This document shows positions 1-6,182 of a stretch of DNA of 11,567 bases, in pieces (the first letter of the stretch is position 1; each line of letters starts with the position of its first letter). This DNA is from Nanobdellota archaeon. Its GTDB lineage: Bacteria; Patescibacteriota; Minisyncoccia; UBA6257; GWB1-50-10. The stretch covers positions 1-11,567 of the forward strand of contig JAUYPG010000054.1 of NCBI GenBank assembly GCA_030695805.1, written 5' to 3'. The position numbers were made by a program, and so were the translations under genes. The notes under the pieces are model-generated. The model saw nothing but the letters and a program-made list of their open reading frames with translations, did no database searches and was not told the origin of the DNA.

Positions 1-1
1 A

Positions 2-1099
2 GGAAAATCATTTCTGGGGCTTCTGGTTTTCAAGGACCCGGTGCGGAAGGGTATGGCTGAAATCATTGAAAAAACAAAACGGGCGGGCATACGGACCGTA
101 ATCGTTACCGGCGACCACAAGGGCACCGCGCTTGCGATTGCGAAAATCATAGGTCTCGAAGCGAAAGAAGATGAAATCATAACCGGAGAAGAACTCCAAC
201 ATATGGGAGATGTCGAACTCGCCGTAAAAAGCAAAACCGCGAAAATATTCGCCCGCATCTCTCCGGAGGACAAACTCCGAATCGCGAAAGTGTATCAAGC
301 CGAAGGGGAAGTGGTGGCTATGACAGGAGATGGAGTAAACGACGCGCCCGCCTTAAAAGCCGCCGACATTGGAGTCGCGATGGGTTCGGGTACGGATGTC
401 GCGAAAGGCGCCGCAGATCTCGTCATTCTCGACAACAACTTTGAAACCATCGTCGCGGCCGTGGAAGAGGGAAGAAGAATACTGGGGAACCTGAAAAAAG
501 TAATCATCTATCTCCTCTCCGATTCCCTAAACCAACTCTTCTTGATTGGAGGCGCGATTATAACAGGCGTGCCGCTTCCCCTAAACGCCTTACAGATTCT
601 CTGGGTGAATTTCTTTACCGATTCCTTTCCCGCGATTGCCTTTGCCTTTGAAGAGGGGGGCGATCAACTAAAAAAAGACGCCCGGAGCGGAAACACGATC
701 TTCGACAGCCAGATGAAATTCCTCATTCTCGTAATTGGGACCGTCACAAGCGCCCTCCTCTTTGCAATCTACTATGTTCTTCTTCGGGCGGGCTTCGAAG
801 AAAATCTCGTGCGTTCGTTTATATTCGCGACCTTTGCCTCATACACGCTCTTCCTCGCATTCGCCCTTCGTCATCTGCGGACAAGCATCTTCAGATACAA
901 TCCCTTTGCCAATCCGTATCTCACGGGAGGTGTTGCCTTTGGAATACTCCTCACCCTCGGCGCCCTCTATCTTCCGCCGCTTCAAAATATCCTTGGGACC
1001 ACGCCGCTTCCTCCCGTATGGCTCCTCGGAGTCCTCGCTTTTAGCGTTCTGAATATCTTGGCCGTGGAGACGGCAAAATTCTTTTTCAAAAAAACATAA
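2..1099 (+). CDS. P-type cation-transporting ATPase, C-terminal part (5' end outside window)
   Basis: The frame is open from the window edge, so the gene is 5'-truncated; GTG at 41 and ATG at 53 are internal. The 365 visible residues hold the end of the P domain and the C-terminal membrane domain of a P-type ATPase, which couples ATP hydrolysis to cation transport. Visible landmarks are DPVR (from fragment residue 11), AGIRTVIVTGD, and the hinge motif TGDGVNDAP (residues 108-116), followed by GVAMGSGTDVAKGAADLVI. Hydrophobic segments follow from about residue 160 to the end, matching M5-M10 of type II (SERCA/PMR1-like) pumps. In M6 the ion-binding N..TD pattern is kept (N203, T206, D207). In M5 the positions aligned with SERCA N768 and E771 read S175 and Q178, so calcium specificity is uncertain. 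The phosphorylation site DKTGT and the nucleotide-binding domain lie upstream, out of view. Confidence 0.93.
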   Translation, partial: GKSFLGLLVFKDPVRKGMAEIIEKTKRAGIRTVIVTGDHKGTALAIAKIIGLEAKEDEIITGEELQHMGDVELAVKSKTAKIFARISPEDKLRIAKVYQAEGEVVAMTGDGVNDAPALKAADIGVAMGSGTDVAKGAADLVILDNNFETIVAAVEEGRRILGNLKKVIIYLLSDSLNQLFLIGGAIITGVPLPLNALQILWVNFFTDSFPAIAFAFEEGGDQLKKDARSGNTIFDSQMKFLILVIGTVTSALLFAIYYVLLRAGFEENLVRSFIFATFASYTLFLAFALRHLRTSIFRYNPFANPYLTGGVAFGILLTLGALYLPPLQNILGTTPLPPVWLLGVLAFSVLNILAVETAKFFFKKT

Positions 1100-1112
1100 G
1101 TCGCGCTCGTTT

Positions 1113-1146
1113 GGAAGCTCGGCTTCCTGAAGGAAGCCGAGCTTCC
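1113..1146. terminator. Perfect 15-bp hairpin with TGAA loop between ATPase and secD
   Basis: Arms 1113-1127 and 1132-1146 are exact reverse complements around the tetraloop TGAA. The hairpin starts 13 nt after the ATPase stop codon. No T-tract follows directly; the sequence after it is ATGATTAAAAGG. It could therefore be a weak or factor-assisted terminator, an mRNA 3'-end stabiliser, or a member of the palindromic repeat population seen elsewhere in the window. The structure is certain; its function is not. Confidence 0.6.
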
Positions 1147-1158
1147 ATGATTAAAAGG

Positions 1159-1186
1159 TTGCTCTTTTCTGTCTGTGTGGCATAAT
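1159..1186 (+). promoter_or_regulatory. Predicted sigma-70-type promoter of secDF
   Basis: TTGCTC (1159-1164) and CATAAT (1181-1186) are separated by 16 bp. TG at 1178-1179 gives an extended -10 (TGG-CATAAT). Transcription would begin near 1193, leaving a leader of about 18 nt before the ATG at 1211. No clear Shine-Dalgarno sequence is visible in that leader. Confidence 0.55.
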
Positions 1187-1210
1187 AGTCCACAACAAGA
1201 AACACTGCGC

Positions 1211-2584
1211 ATGAACCGACACAAACTGACCCTTATTATTATTGTCCTTCTCTCCGTAGGCGCGGGGATTTTTTCGTACCAACCCCTCTGGCAAAAAATA
1301 TCGGGTTTCCGACCCTGGTCCCTGGGCCTTGATCTCGAGGGGGGGTCCTATCTCATATACGACGTGGACACCAAAAATATCCGGGCGGAGGAGACGGACT
1401 CGGTCCTGAACGGTCTCCGGGACGTCATAGAGCGCCGGGTAAATCTCTTCGGGGTGAGCGAGCCGCGAGTGTTCGTCCAAAAAGGAGGGGGTGTCTCCCG
1501 GCTTGTCGTGGAGCTTGCCGGAGTCCGAAATATAAGCGAAGCCATAAAGCAGATCGGCGAAACCCCTCTTTTGGACTTTCGTGAGGTGCGAATTTCTCCC
1601 GACCCTAAGCAAAGCGAAGGGGAGGATGAGAAATTCAGCATCCCGACGGAGGAGGGATCTCAACCATTATCCGAAGCAACCAATGAACCCCAGTTCATCC
1701 CCACCGATCTTACGGGCCGTTATGTAAAAAGCGCGCAAGTCGTGTTCGGAGGAGGCAGTGCAGGAGGCAACCTCGGTCCCGCGGTAGCCCTTGAATTTGA
1801 CAAAGAGGGCGCGAAAATCTTCGCGGAAATCACCGCGAAAAATATCGGGCGCCCGCTCGCCGTATTTCTCGACAACGAGCTTATCACCATGCCCACGGTT
1901 CAGACGAAGATCGAGGGCGGGAAGGCGGAAATCACGGGCAATTTTACCGTAGAGGAGGCGAAAAAACTTGTCGGGCGCTTCAATGCGGGCGCGCTTCCGG
2001 CTCCAATCACGCTCGTGAACCAGGAAACGGTGAGTCCGGAATTGGGACAAGGATCGCTTATGAAAGCGATGCGGGCCGGAGCAATCGGAACCCTCCTCGT
2101 AATTCTCTTTATAATCCTCTACTATCGCTCATACGGAGTATTCGCCTCACTCGCGCTTCTCATGTATATCGCGCTCACCCTTGCGATGTTCAAAATTATT
2201 CCAATTACGCTCACTCTCTCGGGCATCGCGGGGCTCGTTCTTTCCGTCGGCATGGCTGTGGACGCGAACATCCTGATCTTCGAACGCATGAAAGAAGAAT
2301 TAAAACGGGGGCTTTCCAAAACCGATGCCATCGAAGAAGGATTTGCCCGCGCATGGAGCTCCATCCGCGACTCTAACATCACGACGATACTCACCTCCCT
2401 TATTCTCTACTACATGACCTCGAGCTTCGTGAGGGGCTTTGCGCTCGCCCTTCTCGTTGGAGTGATCATGAGCATGTTTTCCGCGATCACCATTACACGA
2501 ACACTCCTCCGAGTATTCGTGTCAAATCCTAAATTAGAAATTATCCCGCCACAGCGGGATCCCGCCCGCGGCGGGGAAAATTAG
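1211..2584 (+). CDS. secD: Protein translocase subunit SecD
   Basis: SecD is an RND-family membrane protein that works with SecF on the outer face of the SecYEG translocon, using the proton gradient to help complete export. The 457-residue product has an N-terminal TM helix (about 5-22), the family motif GLDLEGG (39-45), an extracytoplasmic P1 region (about 46-280), and five C-terminal TM helices from about 286. Diagnostic membrane motifs are LSGIAGLVLSVGMAVDANILIFER (D351 in AVDAN, the proton-pathway aspartate) and DSNITTILTSLI (D387). I chose ATG 1211 because it starts directly before the hydrophobic helix and lies just after the promoter; an in-frame start at 1175 would lie upstream of the -10 box. 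secF follows 11 nt downstream. The last residues (from about 445) are encoded by a palindromic repeat and look unrelated to the SecD family. Confidence 0.96.
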   Translation: MNRHKLTLIIIVLLSVGAGIFSYQPLWQKISGFRPWSLGLDLEGGSYLIYDVDTKNIRAEETDSVLNGLRDVIERRVNLFGVSEPRVFVQKGGGVSRLVVELAGVRNISEAIKQIGETPLLDFREVRISPDPKQSEGEDEKFSIPTEEGSQPLSEATNEPQFIPTDLTGRYVKSAQVVFGGGSAGGNLGPAVALEFDKEGAKIFAEITAKNIGRPLAVFLDNELITMPTVQTKIEGGKAEITGNFTVEEAKKLVGRFNAGALPAPITLVNQETVSPELGQGSLMKAMRAGAIGTLLVILFIILYYRSYGVFASLALLMYIALTLAMFKIIPITLTLSGIAGLVLSVGMAVDANILIFERMKEELKRGLSKTDAIEEGFARAWSSIRDSNITTILTSLILYYMTSSFVRGFALALLVGVIMSMFSAITITRTLLRVFVSNPKLEIIPPQRDPARGGEN

Positions 2585-2589
2585 AAATT
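2531..2589. repeat. Palindromic repeat unit flanked by 12-bp direct repeats at the secD/secF junction
   Basis: AAATTAGAAATT occurs at 2531-2542 and again at 2578-2589. Between the copies lie two hairpins. One is ATCCCGC (2543-2549), loop CACA, GCGGGAT (2554-2560). The other is CCCGCC (2561-2566), loop CGC, GGCGGG (2570-2575). The repeat period is 47 nt. The second direct repeat contains the TAG stop of secD (2582-2584). The layout resembles a small inserted palindromic element with a target duplication, or a composite intergenic repeat. Confidence 0.8.
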
Positions 2590-2595
2590 TTAACT

Positions 2596-3495
2596 ATGAA
2601 TCTCATCAAACACAAAAACATCTTTCTGGGAGCATCGGGGGTTCTCGTCATCATCTCCTGGACTCTTGTGCTCATTTTCGGATTTAAAGAGGGGATAGAC
2701 CTGAAGGGAGGCACCGAGTGGCACGTGAGAATGGGAAATGAAAGAACGGAAGAGGAGGTACGGAACGTCGTCCAAGTGATATCGCGCGAAAAAAATTTTG
2801 TTGTGAAAAAAACAGGAGACGGCACATTCATTTTTCGTCTGGGAGCGATAACGGAAATGGAGCACGCGGAATACCTGAAGGGACTGAAGAAAAAGTTTGG
2901 AGAAGACGTGGAGGAGATCAGTTTCACAAGTGTGGGACCGAGCATAGGGCGCGAACTCCGAAGTCAGGCGATCTGGGCAGGAGTCCTTGTAATCCTCGGC
3001 ATCTCCCTCTACGTTGCCTGGGCGTTTCGCAAGTTAAAAGAGCCGATCGCGTCCTGGAAGTATGGGCTTGCGACGCTCGTAACCCTCTTTCATGACGTAA
3101 GCGTGCCCATGGGCCTCCTCGCGCTCTTGGGAAACATAAAAAATATTGAGATAGATACGAATTTCATCGTCGCGCTTCTTGTAGTCATGGGCTTCTCCGT
3201 GCACGACACGATTGTGGTATTCGACCGGATCCGCGAGAATTTACAAAACGCCGAAGGAAAAAAACATGGCCTGGAGGCAACGATAAATAAAAGCGTGTCG
3301 GAGACCCTTGTCCGCTCAATAAACACCTCACTCACTCTGGTTCTGGTTCTTGTGGCTCTTCTCCTCTGGGGTCCGGCCACGCTTTTTTACTTCATCCTCA
3401 CGATTCTCATCGGCACAGTCATAGGCACCTACTCCTCAATCTGCGTCGCAAGCCCTCTTGTGTACATCTGGTCCAAAAAATCCACGAAGAATTGA
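2596..3495 (+). CDS. secF: Protein translocase subunit SecF
   Basis: SecF is the partner of SecD in the Sec accessory complex in the cytoplasmic membrane. The 299-residue product is typical in length. It has an N-terminal TM helix (about 9-28), the family motif GIDLKGGT (33-40), and a P4-type extracytoplasmic region (about 41-125) ending in SFTSVGPSIGRELRSQA. Five C-terminal TM helices follow, starting near residue 130. Signature segments are FHDVSVPMGLLALLG and SVHDTIVVFDRIREN (201-215; D204 is the conserved polar residue of the membrane core). SVSETLVRSINTSLTL, near residue 235, is also characteristic. The start is ATG 2596, 11 nt after the secD stop. No good ribosome-binding site is visible, so translational coupling to secD is likely. 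The stop codon overlaps the -35 box of the next gene. Confidence 0.96.
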   Translation: MNLIKHKNIFLGASGVLVIISWTLVLIFGFKEGIDLKGGTEWHVRMGNERTEEEVRNVVQVISREKNFVVKKTGDGTFIFRLGAITEMEHAEYLKGLKKKFGEDVEEISFTSVGPSIGRELRSQAIWAGVLVILGISLYVAWAFRKLKEPIASWKYGLATLVTLFHDVSVPMGLLALLGNIKNIEIDTNFIVALLVVMGFSVHDTIVVFDRIRENLQNAEGKKHGLEATINKSVSETLVRSINTSLTLVLVLVALLLWGPATLFYFILTILIGTVIGTYSSICVASPLVYIWSKKSTKN

Positions 3496-3520
3496 CGAAT
3501 ATTAATAAGTATGATATAAA
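3492..3520 (+). promoter_or_regulatory. Strong sigma-70-type promoter, predicted leaderless start for the gene at 3526
   Basis: TTGACG (3492-3497) and TATAAA (3515-3520) are spaced by exactly 17 bp. TG at 3512-3513 forms an extended -10 (TGA-TATAAA). The -35 box overlaps the secF stop codon. The -10 box ends 5 nt before the ATG at 3526, so the expected transcription start falls on or next to the A of that ATG. Confidence 0.7.
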
Positions 3521-3525
3521 TACAT

Positions 3526-4539
3526 ATGCAAAAAAACATAGAAAACTTGCTAGGAAACCTCCTTTCAGTCCTGAACCCCAAACAAAAAAGCGTTTTGGGG
3601 AAGCGTTTTGGTTTACAGGGGAAAAAAGAAACTCTCCAGGAGATCGGAAATGCCCTGAATATTACGCGGGAACGCGTTCGACAGATCGAAAATCAAGGTC
3701 TGGAAAAAATCCGCAAGGAAAGCCGCGAATGTCTTTTAGAGATGACGGAAATTGCCCTGCGCCATCTCGAGTCCGTTCAAGGAGTGCGGGAAGACGAAAT
3801 TTTCGTGCGGGAAATCCAAGGTCTTGTGGAGGCGGAAGACGCCCCGAATCTCGGCAATAAAATACGCTTTTTCTTTTTCGCCGCCAAAGAGCCGATCTAC
3901 TCGAGAGAGACCCCTTCGACAAAAAGCTTCTGGTATCTGAATCAAAACGCGAAAAATCGTCTTGAGGAAGCAGTGGAAAAAATCCTCCGCGTATGCGCGA
4001 CCGAAAACAAGAAGAAAATTCTGGAAGACAAAAACTTTCTCGCGGGAATAACCGACCTCTCCGAAGTGAATCTGCTTTCCATCTCGAAAAAGTTCGCGTG
4101 GAACACCTTCGGCGACTTCGGCCTTGCCCTCTGGCCGGAGATAAGCCCCAGAAATATCCGGGACAAAGCATACCTTGCCGTAAAAAAACACGGGCTGCCG
4201 CTTCACTTCGAGGAAATCGCCAACGTCATTTATGAAAAAAGGGTGAGCGCCCGGCCGGTAAACATTCAGACCGTGCACAATGAGCTCATCAAGGACAAGA
4301 GGTTCGTGCTTGTGGGCCGAGGAATCTACGGATTGAAGGAACACGGATATGAAGAGGGAACGGTGCGCGACGTGATCGCCACCCTCATCAGGACCCATGG
4401 ACCCCTTGAGGCGAGGAGGGTGGTAGAACTCGTAAATGAAAAACGGCTTTTGAAAGAAAACACCATCCTCCTGAACCTGCAGAATCGAAAGTATTTCAAA
4501 CGCCTCCCAAATAGCGCGTACGATATCCGCGAAGCGTGA
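3526..4539 (+). CDS. Sigma-region-4-like HTH protein with HARE-type winged-helix domains
   Basis: This 337-residue protein is a predicted cytoplasmic DNA-binding regulator. The N-terminus (about 12-65) is a sigma-70 region 4 fold: LNPKQKSVLGKRFGL leads into a helix-turn-helix ending in ITRERVRQIE (46-55), the hallmark of -35 recognition. Regions 2 and 3 are absent, so it cannot be a complete sigma factor. The middle (about 70-205) is charged and helical without a fold I recognise. Residues about 211-275 resemble the HARE-HTH/RpoE-delta winged helix (RDKAYLAVKKHGLPLHFEEI, then RFVLVGRGIYGL). A second winged-helix-like repeat spans about 276-335 (VRDVIATLIRTHGPLEARRV to YDIRE). Start and promoter agree closely. 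A terminator follows, so it is probably monocistronic. It may compete with or redirect RNA polymerase; the targets are unknown. Confidence 0.85.
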   Translation: MQKNIENLLGNLLSVLNPKQKSVLGKRFGLQGKKETLQEIGNALNITRERVRQIENQGLEKIRKESRECLLEMTEIALRHLESVQGVREDEIFVREIQGLVEAEDAPNLGNKIRFFFFAAKEPIYSRETPSTKSFWYLNQNAKNRLEEAVEKILRVCATENKKKILEDKNFLAGITDLSEVNLLSISKKFAWNTFGDFGLALWPEISPRNIRDKAYLAVKKHGLPLHFEEIANVIYEKRVSARPVNIQTVHNELIKDKRFVLVGRGIYGLKEHGYEEGTVRDVIATLIRTHGPLEARRVVELVNEKRLLKENTILLNLQNRKYFKRLPNSAYDIREA

Positions 4540-4542
4540 AAT

Positions 4543-4570
4543 CGCGGATCCGCCAGCTGGCGGAACGCGG
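4543..4570. repeat. CCGCC/GGCGG palindrome downstream of the sigma-like gene
   Basis: TCCGCCAGCTGGCGGA (4549-4564) is a perfect 16-bp palindrome, flanked by CGCG on the left and CGCG on the right. It belongs to the same family as copies at 2561-2575, 8216-8253 and 8260-8275. It begins just after the stop codon of the preceding gene. Confidence 0.8.
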
Positions 4571-4573
4571 AAA

Positions 4574-4606
4574 CAAAATCCTCATGCGATATACATGAGG
4601 ATTTTG
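4574..4606 (+). terminator. Intrinsic-type terminator hairpin
   Basis: Arms 4574-4586 and 4594-4606 are perfect 13-bp reverse complements around a 7-nt loop. The ascending arm begins with an A-run and the descending arm ends in ATTTTG, giving a T-run at the stem base. It probably ends transcription of the gene at 3526-4539 and separates it from the promoter that starts at its right edge. By symmetry it could act in both directions. Confidence 0.6.
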
Positions 4607-4615
4607 TGATACAAT
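4607..4615 (+). promoter_or_regulatory. Extended -10 promoter for the 4664-8226 gene group
   Basis: TGATACAAT (4607-4615) matches an extended -10 box (TGN-TATAAT). The region 17 bp upstream (4587-4592, CGATAT) is a poor -35, which is tolerated with an extended -10. The predicted start near 4622 leaves a leader of about 42 nt that contains the direct repeats at 4622-4661. Confidence 0.45.
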
Positions 4616-4621
4616 AATAAC

Positions 4622-4661
4622 ATCCGCGTATATCTGCGTATAGATCTGCGTGTATCTGCGT
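4622..4661 (+). repeat. Four short direct repeats (ATCYGCGT) in the leader of the ATPase-module operon
   Basis: ATCTGCGT occurs at 4632-4639, 4644-4651 and 4654-4661, with a variant ATCCGCGT at 4622-4629. The copies start 10, 12 and 10 nt apart, close to one DNA helical turn. They lie between the predicted -10 and the ATG at 4664. They could be operator sites, or a short tandem repeat with no function. Confidence 0.6.
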
Positions 4662-4663
4662 TC

Positions 4664-6061
4664 ATGCTGAAAGACCTCCTAAAAACCATAGGCGACGTGA
4701 TTATTGACCTCTTCAAGCAGGGAGAGATTTGGTTTGTGCTTTTTCTTGCCGGATTCGCGGGGATATTCTTTTTTCTCCCGATAACTTTCCAAGCCGCCTT
4801 CTGGGGCTTCATCAAACTCACCTGGTGGCTCTGGCTCTTTATTTTTATGTGGCGGCTCTTTCTCTCGACCTGGCTTTTCTGGAGGCAGGACATCTTCCAG
4901 AAGGGACTGGGGTGGCAGGTCTGGGAGATAAAAATACCGAGATCGAACGAAAAGGGAGCAGAGGCCATGGAGGCGATTCTTCTTTCCCTGCACGGGCTTA
5001 CAAACGCGGCCGGAGATCCGAAAGAAAGATATTGGGACGGAGAGATTACAAGGACAATAGCACTTGAGATGGCGAGCTTCGGAGGAGAGGTGCACTTCTA
5101 CCTGCGGGGTTACGGCAAGGTGGCAAACTTAATCGAAGCGAACTTCCATGCCCATTATCCCGACCTTGAGCTCGTGCAGATCGAGGACTATGTCCATCGC
5201 CTTCCCCAAACCCTCGAAGAAATTTACGCGCAAGGGAAAGATATCTACGGAGGGGATTTAATACTTGAAAAAGACCCGGTCATACCCCTCAAAACCTATC
5301 TGTACTTCATGAACGATCCCGCGGAAGAGAAGCGCGTGGACCCCATGGGCGCCTTTATTGAGCTCCTCAGTAAACTCGAGCCCGGCGAACTTGTGGCGAT
5401 CCAGATTGTACTGGAAGGAGCAAGAGCCACCTGGACCGAGGCAGCACAAAAATATATTGACGAGTACAAAGAAAAAACTTCGGGAAGGCACAGCATCACA
5501 ACGGCAGCGGGAACGCAAACAACGATAAACGTCCGCACTCCGGGAGAAACCGAGCTCCTAAAGGATATGGAGGAAAATATCGGTAAGCCCGTATTTAATA
5601 CTATGATCCGCGCCGTCTATATATCAAAGCAGGAGGATTTCTACGATGCCTATCCAAGAAGAGCGATAAAGGCGGCCTTCAACCAGTACAGCGGCGTAAA
5701 CCGTAATAGTTTCGATTGGATTGAACCCCAACTCACCCGCGCGAAGATCTGGTACTTTCCCTACGTCTTTCCGCGCCTCCGCGTCGAATTCCGCAAACAG
5801 CGCCTTCTCGCGAACTACTTCGAGAGAAATCTTCCATGGGAGACGTTTATGGGGAAACTCCTCACCTCCCATATCTTAAATTTGAATTTCCACATGAAAA
5901 CCTCCATTCTGAATATCGAGGCCATTGCCTCGCTCTTTCACCCGCCGACCGATATCGTTCTTACCACTCCGCACATCCCGAGGCAGGAATCTCGTCGCGC
6001 CGGCCCGCAGGCAGGCATTCCCATATTCGGCGACGACGCGGACATAGAAAAATACCAATAA
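4664..6061 (+). CDS. Two-TM membrane protein, predicted partner of the VirD4/TraG-like ATPase
   Basis: The 465-residue product has two strongly hydrophobic, Trp/Phe-rich helices (about 22-40 and 49-72), then a soluble domain of about 390 residues, probably cytoplasmic given the ATPase two genes downstream. I do not recognise a named enzymatic domain. The C-terminal stretch NIEAIASLFHPPT (417-429) and the following TTPHIPRQESRRAGPQAGIPIF resemble a segment that, in coupling-protein/HerA-like ATPases as I know them, lies just before the ATPase core ('E-LA-LFH-P', then a Pro-rich linker). This suggests the gene is the N-terminal half of what is elsewhere a single longer ATPase polypeptide. ATG 4664 directly precedes an amphipathic segment and TM1. 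The 3' end (5981-6017) shares short matches with the palindrome at 6081-6099, so the tail may have been partly rewritten by a repeat. The proposed role is a membrane anchor or adaptor for DNA translocation. Confidence 0.8.
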   Translation: MLKDLLKTIGDVIIDLFKQGEIWFVLFLAGFAGIFFFLPITFQAAFWGFIKLTWWLWLFIFMWRLFLSTWLFWRQDIFQKGLGWQVWEIKIPRSNEKGAEAMEAILLSLHGLTNAAGDPKERYWDGEITRTIALEMASFGGEVHFYLRGYGKVANLIEANFHAHYPDLELVQIEDYVHRLPQTLEEIYAQGKDIYGGDLILEKDPVIPLKTYLYFMNDPAEEKRVDPMGAFIELLSKLEPGELVAIQIVLEGARATWTEAAQKYIDEYKEKTSGRHSITTAAGTQTTINVRTPGETELLKDMEENIGKPVFNTMIRAVYISKQEDFYDAYPRRAIKAAFNQYSGVNRNSFDWIEPQLTRAKIWYFPYVFPRLRVEFRKQRLLANYFERNLPWETFMGKLLTSHILNLNFHMKTSILNIEAIASLFHPPTDIVLTTPHIPRQESRRAGPQAGIPIFGDDADIEKYQ

Positions 6062-6080
6062 AACCAACGCGAATGACACG

Positions 6081-6099
6081 CCTGCCTGCCGCAGGCAGG
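6081..6099. repeat. Palindrome CCTGCCTGC-C-GCAGGCAGG
   Basis: Nine-bp arms 6081-6089 and 6091-6099 pair around a single central C. The palindrome lies 20 nt after the stop codon of the upstream gene. GCAGGCAGG also occurs inside that gene at 6007-6015, and AGGCAGGAAT occurs at both 5981-5990 and 6093-6102. Confidence 0.75.
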
Positions 6100-6105
6100 A
6101 ATAAA

Positions 6106-6168
6106 ATACGAACAACACGAACACCAGTGAAAGTTCGCGTTGTTCGTATAAAATTCGCATTGTTCGTG
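6106..6168. repeat. Long imperfect hairpin and TTCGYRTTGTTCGT repeats between operon genes
   Basis: Arms 6106-6122 and 6133-6149 pair over 16 of 17 positions (11 bp, one A/C mismatch, 5 bp) around a 10-nt loop. The right arm is followed 20 bp later by a second copy of its motif (6134-6148 against 6154-6168, TTCG[C][G/A]TTGTTCGT). Together with the palindrome at 6081-6099 this fills the 121-nt gap between the two membrane-protein genes. No T-tract follows, so a processing or pausing element is as likely as a terminator. Confidence 0.65.
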
Positions 6169-6182
6169 TTGGACGCGAAGCC

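Noticed and set aside
8..298. Reverse-strand open frames across the window (for example 8-298, 1151-1663, 3736-4398, 8951-9391)
   Set aside because: All lie antisense to well-supported + strand genes, show no family motifs, and have the composition expected of shadow frames.
1175..1210. Longer SecD starting at 1175
   Set aside because: That start lies upstream of the predicted -10 box, and the extra 12 residues precede the natural N-terminal helix. ATG 1211 fits better.
2531..2589. Insertion sequence at the secD/secF junction
   Set aside because: The unit is only 47 nt and encodes no transposase. It is at most a miniature non-autonomous element, so it was listed as a repeat.
3526..3715. Calling the gene at 3526 a full sigma factor
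   Set aside because: Only region 4 is recognisable; region 2 motifs for -10 binding are not visible in the rest of the protein.
3493..4539. UGA recoded as glycine, as in Gracilibacteria and Absconditabacteria
   Set aside because: UGA ends secF, the sigma-like gene, the toxin and the zinc-ribbon gene at positions consistent with family lengths, and no conserved internal UGA was seen.
4622..4661. CRISPR array or replication iterons for the ATCYGCGT repeats
   Set aside because: Units are only 8 nt, with 2-4 nt between them, no spacers, and no cas or replication initiator gene nearby.
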